Part shown: in pieces, positions 17,456 to 24,444 of the stretch
Layout of the letters: each line of letters begins with the position of its first letter
Numbering within the stretch: position 1 is the first letter of the stretch
Assembly: GCA_036268995.1 (NCBI GenBank)
Contig: DATATB010000054.1
Location: 26,062-90,061, forward strand
DNA from: DATATB01 sp036268995
Lineage (GTDB): Bacteria; Planctomycetota; Planctomycetia; Pirellulales; PNKZ01
Direction: 5' to 3'
DNA: 64,000 nucleotides
The notes under the pieces: model-generated
What the model was told of the DNA's origin: nothing
Database searches by the model: none
Seen by the model: the letters and a program-made list of their open reading frames with translations, nothing else
Made by a program: the position numbers and the translations under genes

Positions 17456-17692
17456 ATGCCGAGCGTGGTCTGTAAGCAGTGCTGCGAAGCGATCCCGGCC
17501 GACGAAGAAGCGGCCAGAGTGGAATGGATTACCAGGACCTTTGAGTTGGCCAACCCGGCTCTTTCGCTTGAAACAATAGCCCGTAGAGTGAAGCCGTTAG
17601 TGCCAAATCTGCCTGACGTGATGCGCAAGAAATGGTGTCGAACACAAGACGAACTCAATGCGGCGTACACCACTTCGCTCATTCGCCGGTGA
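17456..17692 (+). CDS. Small hypothetical protein
   Basis: This is a 78-aa reading frame starting at ATG 17456 after a CGGAAG-like purine run. It begins MPSVVCKQCCEAIPADEE, so there is one CxxCC cluster but no second one to close a zinc site. A possible helix-rich part follows (WITRTFELANPALSLETIARRVKPLV). It has no recognised family and lies 89 nt before the zinc-ribbon operon on the same strand. The composition is protein-like, but it could be a chance frame. Confidence 0.35.
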   Translation: MPSVVCKQCCEAIPADEEAARVEWITRTFELANPALSLETIARRVKPLVPNLPDVMRKKWCRTQDELNAAYTTSLIRR

Positions 17693-17781
17693 CAGGCTAA
17701 GAATCACTATTTTGTGATCCCCGGTTGAGGTATTATAAACGCCGTGACGGCGAAAAAGCTGCGGCCATAAGGAGTTCGCTG

Positions 17782-18795
17782 ATGATCGCAAACTGTCCGA
17801 GTTGTGGTCGTGCCGCTCAAGTTTCCAATAGTTTCTCGGGAGAAGTGCGCTGTCCAGTGTGTCGGCGCAAGTTCTCGACGGTTGACCTTGCGTCGACCAC
17901 AACGCCGTCTGGCGTGGGACCGGCGCCAGCGCCGCCTCCACCTCGAACGTCGCCCGTTGGGCCGCCGGCCGAGAACGTTCGATCTTGGAAGATTCCTGCG
18001 ATTTGCGCGACCATCATCCTGGCCGCCGTCGGATTGCGTTTATTGCCGGACATGAAACCGACGGTGATGGCTGCTTCGTCAAGCTTTGTGCATGTCTTTC
18101 CGGCGCGGATTCAACGGAATTATGAACCGCTGCTGACCGCGCGCGATATCGTTCGTTTGGCCGCGCCGCCGGACATCTTGCAACTTTCGCGAATTGAAGA
18201 CAAGGAACTCAAGGCAGAACTTGCAGATCGCACCGCACAGGCGGATCGCACACATCAGGTAGAGTTGGCCAAACAAGCACAGGAACTGCGCGAGATCGCG
18301 CAGGAAAAAGACAAGCAAACGGATCTGGAAAGGAAGCTCGCACAAGAAGCGATCGATTCCAATCGCCGCGAGGTGGAGCGCGCAGCTCGCCTGAACTCAA
18401 TCGATGCTCGACAGCGCGCGCTTCTGGCTCAAAAGGGGACCCTGGACATCAAGATTGCAAAGCTTCAGTCTGAATTGCGCGAAGCTGCTGCTGGCTACCA
18501 ATCTCGAGTCACGGAAGCCAGTGGCTTTTGCAATTTCCCGTTCTACCAAGGGCAGGAGTTCCCACAGGTCAATATGGGCAGGGGCGGCATTAATCAGGTG
18601 CGGCCGGTCGTTCGGCTGTCTGAAGGAGCCCCAGAGTATGCCGAATTGGTCAGATCGCTCTCTTTCTGGTGGAATAAGGGCGCGGCCGCTGAGGGCGGGC
18701 TAAGATCGGCCAACGAGGAAATGGCGGAGCTGAACCGCCAGGCAAAAGCCTTGGAGCAGGAGTTCAAGACGGTTTTGCAGGGAAACCGTCCGTGA
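17782..18795 (+). CDS. MJ0042-type zinc-ribbon membrane protein with coiled coil
   Basis: This is a 337-aa protein of unknown function. Residues 5-27 form a zinc ribbon (CPSCG ... CPVCRRKF; C5, C8, C24, C27) of the MJ0042 type common in planctomycetes. A Pro-rich linker leads to one membrane span (residues ~70-88), then a long charged coiled coil (about 140-240) and a globular C-terminus containing FCNFPFYQGQEFPQVN. The ATG at 17782 has AAGGAG seven bases upstream; an earlier ATG at 17725 lacks one. The stop overlaps the next gene's start as GTGA, so it is translationally coupled to the MORN-type protein. It is the first gene of a three-gene operon that converges on the GAP1/GTPase operon. 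Confidence 0.75.
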   Translation: MIANCPSCGRAAQVSNSFSGEVRCPVCRRKFSTVDLASTTTPSGVGPAPAPPPPRTSPVGPPAENVRSWKIPAICATIILAAVGLRLLPDMKPTVMAASSSFVHVFPARIQRNYEPLLTARDIVRLAAPPDILQLSRIEDKELKAELADRTAQADRTHQVELAKQAQELREIAQEKDKQTDLERKLAQEAIDSNRREVERAARLNSIDARQRALLAQKGTLDIKIAKLQSELREAAAGYQSRVTEASGFCNFPFYQGQEFPQVNMGRGGINQVRPVVRLSEGAPEYAELVRSLSFWWNKGAAAEGGLRSANEEMAELNRQAKALEQEFKTVLQGNRP

Positions 18796-20057
18796 ATTCC
18801 GGCAGCCCCAGCAGGAATGTCGTGCTGGCGATCATGGCGGGCCTGTTGGTCCCGGCGCTCGGCTTGATCGGCTGGCTTTACCGAGTGCCGATTCTGCAGC
18901 GATTCGAACGAGCCGACGCACATAACGCAGCCGATTCCGCCGCTGCGACGAGCACGTCAGCAGCGGGTCGCCTGGATGTTCGTGAAGAGCGATACTCGTC
19001 GGGAGAAATCAAAGCACGAACGGGTGTCTGCTGTTATCCCAATGGCGTCGAAATCTACCATTCGACGACGACACAGTGGTATAAGAATGGCCAGGTCCGA
19101 TTAAAAGGACAATTCACTTACGGCGTGCCGGTCGGTGAATGGGAAGCCTGGCATGAAAACGGCAAACCGTGGGTACACGGTCGTTTTAGCCAGCGAGGGC
19201 CGTCCGGTATTTGGACCTATTGGGACGTCAATGGCGAAAGTTGCGGCCAACGCAACGACGGCATGAAAGTCGGTCACTGGAAAGAATGTTGTGATGCCAT
19301 TCAAATGAACGGCGAGGGACTTTACCTCGACGGACATTTACATGGCCCCTGGCGGTTCACCGATCAAAAGGGCGAGCCTGTTCTCGATGTCGAATTCGAC
19401 CGAGGCCAGGTAAATGGCAAAGTAATTGTTTACAAAATCGGGAAAATAGAATACGAATTCGAGCACGGGCAGGAGCAGGCGGAGCTGCGGCAATTCGAAG
19501 CCAACGGCAATCATTACGGCGCAAAACAAGATCGGTTTCGCGATGTCCTCCAGAAAATGACCGTTCCGTCGCTGGAGTCCTTTCGCTGGATCCCAGTGAA
19601 CGGGCCCTTTGATCCGCCCTATCTGGAAACCACGGAAGATCATTGGCCCGATGGCAAGCTAAAACAGCGCATTGAATACCGGGTAATGTTCGATTCGACC
19701 CAGGCCGTGCGAATCCAACACGGTAAAGCCGGTTCCTGGTACGCGTCGGGCAGTCCTCAGGAAGAGCAAGAGTTTCAAGACGGCCTGGAGCATGGAAAGT
19801 TCAGTCGCTGGTACGCAAACAGGCAGCGGCAATGGGAAATCGAGTATCGCTGGGGAAGCCCCAGCGGACACTGGCAGTTTTGGCACCCCGATGGCCAGAA
19901 GCAAGCGGAGGGGATGATCGACGTTGCCGGACGCACCCACGACTGGCATTTCTGGAATCTCGACGGATCTTCTCTGGAAGTTCGCGATCCGCAGATTTGG
20001 TTGCGCGCTCAAATCCAAGACAAGTCGAATGAAACGCACCCATATCTAGTTCCATGA
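18792..20057 (+). CDS. Membrane-anchored MORN/YwqK-type repeat protein
   Basis: This is a 421-aa protein with one N-terminal membrane span (residues ~10-30) followed by many short repeats of the MORN_2/YwqK type: W-YKNGQVRLKGQF-YGVPVGEWEAWHENGKP, GIWTYWDVNG, WYASGSPQEEQEFQDGLEHGKFSRWYANR, and GHWQFWHPDGQKQAEG. These repeats form a beta-hairpin ribbon that binds proteins or membranes; YwqK proteins are sometimes annotated as antitoxins, but no toxin partner is seen here. It starts at a GTG that overlaps the previous stop and ends in an ATGA overlap with the next gene, so all three are made together. The orientation (repeats outside or inside) cannot be decided from sequence. Confidence 0.8.
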   Translation: MNSGSPSRNVVLAIMAGLLVPALGLIGWLYRVPILQRFERADAHNAADSAAATSTSAAGRLDVREERYSSGEIKARTGVCCYPNGVEIYHSTTTQWYKNGQVRLKGQFTYGVPVGEWEAWHENGKPWVHGRFSQRGPSGIWTYWDVNGESCGQRNDGMKVGHWKECCDAIQMNGEGLYLDGHLHGPWRFTDQKGEPVLDVEFDRGQVNGKVIVYKIGKIEYEFEHGQEQAELRQFEANGNHYGAKQDRFRDVLQKMTVPSLESFRWIPVNGPFDPPYLETTEDHWPDGKLKQRIEYRVMFDSTQAVRIQHGKAGSWYASGSPQEEQEFQDGLEHGKFSRWYANRQRQWEIEYRWGSPSGHWQFWHPDGQKQAEGMIDVAGRTHDWHFWNLDGSSLEVRDPQIWLRAQIQDKSNETHPYLVP

Positions 20058-20902
20058 CCCTCGTTCAATGCACGCATTGCGGAACTTCGGTGGACGTTCC
20101 CCCGAGTCTTCTCGGTAAAAGCGTGCGTTGTCCGATTTGCTCCTGGAAGTTCATCGGTTCAGCTCCAGAGCGACCGAGCTCCGGCGCGGTCAAGCGGCCG
20201 GAGCCCGCCGTTCCGACGACGCCCGCCGGCGTCGACGAACATCGGCGGGCGAGTGGGGCAAATCGACCGGCGCAGGCGAAGAGCCCGATGGCGGCATGGC
20301 GGCCGGTCCTCATTTCCTTGGTTATCGCCGGTCTATTGATCGTCGGGCGGTACGCATGGCAAGTCATCGCCCGGCACACCCAAACCGTCGCGGCGCAGGA
20401 ATTCGCGGAAGAGTGGCTGAAACGCGATACGGCGACAGGCGCAGCCACGGTCATCGACCGCCTCCGCGTGGCACTCGAGCAGTCTGGCGACGTGGAGAAC
20501 AAGGATTTGATCGCCCTGTTGCATCGGGTCCGCGAGCAGCAACGACGACTTGAAGCTAACGCCTTGCTCGCGCGCGCGCAGTCGGCGATCGACCATCAGG
20601 ATCTGTCGCTGGCGATTGAAAGCCTGCAGAGCTATTTGAACCATTCGCACGCCACTGAGCGTGGCTTGGCCAGCAACCTGTTGCAACAAGCGGATCGGGC
20701 GATCTCGGCCGACGCAGCGCGAACGGCTCTGCGACAATTCAGTGATGAAGATCTAAAGAAATTCAATACGACGGGCGAAATACCCGCTGGACTCGAACCG
20801 GCCGACCCGCGCATCGCGACGGTATTTTCTCGCAGTCTGCGCGAGAATCTGCAAGAAGAACTGAAACGCCGACGAGGTTCCACAGCGGGAAGCGTGCCGT
20901 GA
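20054..20902 (+). CDS. Zinc-ribbon single-span membrane protein, unknown function
   Basis: This is a 282-aa protein whose N-terminus is a second zinc ribbon of the same type as the first gene of the operon (C6, C9, C26, C29: CTHCG ... CPICSWKF). A Pro/Ala-rich linker leads to a membrane span (residues ~83-103, WRPVLISLVIAGLLIVGRYAW), and the rest is helical, with TPR-like spacing in ARAQSAIDHQDLSLAIESLQ. Its start overlaps the previous stop (ATGA). It converges on the GYF-domain gene with 57 nt between the two stops. Zinc ribbons of this kind may read lipids or proteins at the membrane; no specific function is known. Confidence 0.75.
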   Translation: MTLVQCTHCGTSVDVPPSLLGKSVRCPICSWKFIGSAPERPSSGAVKRPEPAVPTTPAGVDEHRRASGANRPAQAKSPMAAWRPVLISLVIAGLLIVGRYAWQVIARHTQTVAAQEFAEEWLKRDTATGAATVIDRLRVALEQSGDVENKDLIALLHRVREQQRRLEANALLARAQSAIDHQDLSLAIESLQSYLNHSHATERGLASNLLQQADRAISADAARTALRQFSDEDLKKFNTTGEIPAGLEPADPRIATVFSRSLRENLQEELKRRRGSTAGSVP

Positions 20903-20959
20903 GACACGCGGGCTTGCGTTGCGACCTGGCAAATACTCCCGCCGGCGGATTCGCCGTTG

Positions 20960-21550
20960 TCAGGCGCTAAGCCACAAACTGATGAGCAGCACGACAACAA
21001 AGATCAAAGGCAAGAGATACCATTGCCAAGTCGTGGATTTCTTGCGTTTGCGGCGGGGGGATGCCGTTGGTTCGTCAATCTGCAGGGCTTGCTTAATTGG
21101 TGACCATTGCGTCGCTCCAGCCCGACAAACCAGCTGCTCTGCCGTCAGTTGGCCGGCGGCTAGCATGCGTTTTAAAGCTAAGGCTTCCAGCGGACCTTGC
21201 GAAGCAGCACCGTCGTAATAATACCAGTAATCGCTCTCGACCGCGGGTGCGGGCGCCGCCGCCGGCGAACCGGGATTATAATTGGCAGCCGAAGCAGCGG
21301 CCCGCTCTTGGGGATGATTGGCGGCCTGCACTTGATCGTACGCGACCGGAACCGCGCTGACAAAGAACTGCGGATACTCTTCGGCGCGGACCCAGTGTTT
21401 TTTATCGGTAGAGATTTCGTGGATTCGGGCCAGATCGCCGCGGCGCACGAGTGCTTGCAATTGCGATTCGTTGAAGGGACCCTGTGTTACGCCCCGAATG
21501 CGAATATAGTAGGTGTCTTCGGTCGTGGCCGAAATTGGAATGGGTTTCAT
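20960..21550 (-). CDS. Double GYF_2-domain membrane protein
   Basis: This is a 196-aa protein with two GYF_2 (DUF4339-like) domains, residues ~13-63 (YYIRIRGVTQGPFNESQLQ) and ~107-157 (DYWYYYDGAASQGPLEALAL). These domains bind proline-rich peptides in other proteins. A basic stretch (RRKRKK) and a C-terminal membrane span (~175-194) make it a tail-anchored protein with the GYF domains in the cytoplasm. The start ATG at 21550 overlaps the stop of the large membrane coiled-coil protein (ATGA), so it is the last gene of the GAP1/GTPase operon. The Pro-rich linkers of the neighbouring kinase and zinc-ribbon proteins are plausible ligands, which is inference. Confidence 0.85.
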   Translation of the reverse strand: MKPIPISATTEDTYYIRIRGVTQGPFNESQLQALVRRGDLARIHEISTDKKHWVRAEEYPQFFVSAVPVAYDQVQAANHPQERAAASAANYNPGSPAAAPAPAVESDYWYYYDGAASQGPLEALALKRMLAAGQLTAEQLVCRAGATQWSPIKQALQIDEPTASPRRKRKKSTTWQWYLLPLIFVVVLLISLWLSA

Positions 21551-24444
21551 TTGAATGAACCGTTCGTCGTGTTTGCGCGTATCGCGAAGATCGGGCGTCC
21601 GGACTTGCACCAGGACTTCGCCCCGGCGGCCGGCGTAAATCGCGCGCCGTCCCAAGTTCCGATCGTATCAAGCGCAGGCTGGTCCAGTTTATTGCCTGGG
21701 AGAATGACGTCTACGGTTGCCGCAGGCAGATTGTTTCGGCTCCAGATGCATTCGTGCTCGCCATTGGGCAATGCTCGGAGCCAGCCGCACCATTCCAGCA
21801 TCGGAACTTGAAACCGCTGGAATTTCTTCAATTCGTCGGCGGCGCGTTGCTTACTCGCCGGCAAAGCCGCATTGAACTTTTCGAGGACCGAGGCAGCGTT
21901 TTGGCGTGCCCAATCGGCGTCGTTCTTATCGGCGGGATCCATCCAGGGAGTTTTCATGACGGGTTCCAGCGATCGCAGCAGCTCGCTGGGCTTTTCGAAG
22001 GCTACACGAATCGGCTCGCTTCCGTCGTTCGCCGCCGCCAGGATATTGGATAGCAAAAAGGCCTTGAGAACGGGATCCATGGTACGCTGTTCTACAACCG
22101 CGTCAATCATTCGACAAAATGCCGGCTCCCACTCCGCGGCTTTCAAATTGGGCTTGGACAATTCCTTGTCGACGCGCTCCGCGGCTTTGGCTTGCGGCGC
22201 CGTTTCAACCTTCGTGTTCTCGGCATCAAGCAGTGTTGATTTTGTCCGCTCGTCGTGCCCAATCCAATAGCGGAACGAATAGCCGCTTTTGGTCAATGCC
22301 GGCTGTTGGCTGGTATAATATCGTTTGCCATCTCGTTCGACCATCCATGCCCCCGAAATCAAAGGGCTATGGAACCGCTCCCGAAGATCATCGATGCTTC
22401 CGGAGCTCGATCGTCTGGCATAGGCTTCCAGGTGCCGCAGCAGCACTTCGAAGGCCGCGGTTTGTGGAAACCCTGGATAGGACTTGGACGCGTCGCGAAT
22501 CGAGTTGATCCAACCAGCGAGCTGTTCCGAAGTCAGCACCGAGGGATCGATACGCTGCCAGCGCGTCGCCAGGTCGTTCCACAGTAACAGGCCCTTCCAA
22601 AGCTTCTCCTCCGGCAGTACCGCCGTGAACTCGGCAGTCGAGGGAGCGTTGGGAAAGGCGGCCGCATAAGCCCGCAACGCACCGGCAAACAGCTCGGGAT
22701 TACCGATCGACGTCGTAATGCGTTGCTCCAAGTCGTGTTCGCGGGTCTGTTCCTCCAATTTGGCTTCGATCAGCTCGATGTCGTGCCTCACGCCTGCCAG
22801 TCGTTCGAACGGAGCCGCGCTGACGGACTGCCGCTCTTCGGCCAACGTCGCGACGGCGGCTTCGGCTTTTTGCAGCACGGAGCGCAGCTGGCCCTGGCTG
22901 GCGGACGACTTCGCGGCCGCAGACAACTCGTCGTGCAAGCTCGCTACGCGGCCGGAAAAATCATCGTCGATTTTCTTCTGGCGTTTGGCCTTGTTCGCTT
23001 TGATGCCGGCGAACAGCGCAGCGACGCTCTCTTGCTCGATGGGAGTTTTCGCCAGCCGAGTGACATTTTCTAGCGGCACCTGCTCGGGATGTTCGGCGGC
23101 AGCCACGGTTGCCGCCTGCAGCGCGGCCTGAAACGCCGCGCTGCGTTCCATTTCCTTCTGCGTACGCTCCCGAACGATCGCGGCGAGATCGAGCAGGACC
23201 GGATCGTTTGCCGTCTGCGGTGACAGGCCCTGGATCTTCTTGAAGTACTCTCCCGCGTCCGCTAATTGGTCTTGAGCCAGCAAGTCGTTGATCGTGTTCA
23301 CGTGTTCTGTCAATTCAGCCGTATAACGATGCCGAGCAATGATGCGCCAGCCCAGGCCAGTAATCGCCGCCAGAAACAACACGATTCCAGCGACGGTCGC
23401 CACACGCTGCAGGCGTTGCCGTCGGAGCAGCCGCGAAACGACCCCTCGATACTGCAACTCAACCTCACCGGGTAATTCGGCGCCGAGCTCGCGACAAGCC
23501 GTATATGCCGCCTCGATCGCTTTCACACTCGGCGGTCTTTGGTCCAGGCGCGCTTGCAACCTTCCGATCGCGCTATCAATGTTCGCACGTTCTGTTTCTC
23601 GGTCGTCTTCGGCGGCCAGCCATTCCAACGCCGACGCGGCAGACGCGACAACAGCATGGTCGGCAGCCGCTGCCGCCAATTCGAGGGCATGGTTGAATTG
23701 CTCGCGCAGCGCGCGGCCCGCGTCCAAATCCAACTGGGAAAAAGCTTCGAGCAATCGAGGCGCTAGCTCGCGCAACTGCGCGCAACCCTGGCGCTTGCGA
23801 ATGTCATGCGTGGCGTCGCCCACCGCCTTGAGCAATAGGGGCGGTACCACCGATAGCGATTTCTTGGCCAGTTCGGTCTGGAACCGCTCCAGCGCGATCG
23901 AATCGCCGCGACGGTGCGCCTCGGGCCATTCCTTGCTAATCTGAGCCCAGCGAGTCGTTTCGTATTCCTTCAGATCTTGACGAAACACGGTCGTCTCGGG
24001 ATCGCGCTCCGACAAACGGCGGAGCACGTCGATGCGCTGAGCCAACGGCGCCCGCTGCAGAGCCAGGCGGCGATGCATTCGCAGCAGGTCCTTGATCGGT
24101 TGATGGCGCGCGTAGGCTTCATTCAGCTCCGCGGCGGTATCCAGCATCAAGGCCGGCGGACCCGGAACGCCGCGGCGCGCCAGCGAATCGAGCCATTGCG
24201 GCAATTCGGGGAAATCGAGCACCGAAACAACCTGAACCAGGTTCGGCTCTTCCTCGCACTGCTGAATCGCGTCCGTGCGCAGCCCGCGCGACAACAGGTC
24301 GGCGCATTGCCGCAAGCGTTGATTGACGGCCGCGCAGATCTCGCGCTGCTCGGTGGCGAGCTGCTCGATTCGGCCTGGTTCCGGCGCCGAGAGCGAGTTC
24401 AGTTGAGCGCGGATATCGTCCACGAGGCGACGGTAGTGCATCAT
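21547..24444 (-). CDS. Large membrane protein with helical/coiled-coil regions, GAP1-operon component
   Basis: This is a 965-aa protein without a family I can name. The N-terminal ~340 residues are helical and include a conserved-looking CADLLSRGLRTDAIQQCEEEPNL segment (~47-69). One membrane span follows (~349-370, VATVAGIVLFLAAITGLGWRI), then a long charged helical part with coiled-coil character, and a C-terminal beta-rich domain ending near ECIWSRNNLPAATVDVILPG. The ATG at 24444 overlaps the GAP1 gene's stop (ATGA), and its own stop overlaps the GYF gene's start, so stoichiometric production of the three proteins is likely. Longer in-frame extension upstream would run into the GAP1 coding sequence and is not supported. 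A scaffold joining the GTPase/GAP1 pair to the membrane is an inference. Confidence 0.75.
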   Translation of the reverse strand: MMHYRRLVDDIRAQLNSLSAPEPGRIEQLATEQREICAAVNQRLRQCADLLSRGLRTDAIQQCEEEPNLVQVVSVLDFPELPQWLDSLARRGVPGPPALMLDTAAELNEAYARHQPIKDLLRMHRRLALQRAPLAQRIDVLRRLSERDPETTVFRQDLKEYETTRWAQISKEWPEAHRRGDSIALERFQTELAKKSLSVVPPLLLKAVGDATHDIRKRQGCAQLRELAPRLLEAFSQLDLDAGRALREQFNHALELAAAAADHAVVASAASALEWLAAEDDRETERANIDSAIGRLQARLDQRPPSVKAIEAAYTACRELGAELPGEVELQYRGVVSRLLRRQRLQRVATVAGIVLFLAAITGLGWRIIARHRYTAELTEHVNTINDLLAQDQLADAGEYFKKIQGLSPQTANDPVLLDLAAIVRERTQKEMERSAAFQAALQAATVAAAEHPEQVPLENVTRLAKTPIEQESVAALFAGIKANKAKRQKKIDDDFSGRVASLHDELSAAAKSSASQGQLRSVLQKAEAAVATLAEERQSVSAAPFERLAGVRHDIELIEAKLEEQTREHDLEQRITTSIGNPELFAGALRAYAAAFPNAPSTAEFTAVLPEEKLWKGLLLWNDLATRWQRIDPSVLTSEQLAGWINSIRDASKSYPGFPQTAAFEVLLRHLEAYARRSSSGSIDDLRERFHSPLISGAWMVERDGKRYYTSQQPALTKSGYSFRYWIGHDERTKSTLLDAENTKVETAPQAKAAERVDKELSKPNLKAAEWEPAFCRMIDAVVEQRTMDPVLKAFLLSNILAAANDGSEPIRVAFEKPSELLRSLEPVMKTPWMDPADKNDADWARQNAASVLEKFNAALPASKQRAADELKKFQRFQVPMLEWCGWLRALPNGEHECIWSRNNLPAATVDVILPGNKLDQPALDTIGTWDGARFTPAAGAKSWCKSGRPIFAIRANTTNGSFK

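Noticed and set aside
18792..20057. Toxin-antitoxin system suggested by YwqK-type repeats
   Set aside because: No toxin-like gene is adjacent and the protein is membrane-anchored with a long repeat array, so the antitoxin label is not supported.
20943..20956. CGGCG-GATT-CGCCG hairpin between the two convergent operons
   Set aside because: The stem is five base pairs and followed by TTGT only; it may help termination, but such stems arise by chance in this GC content.
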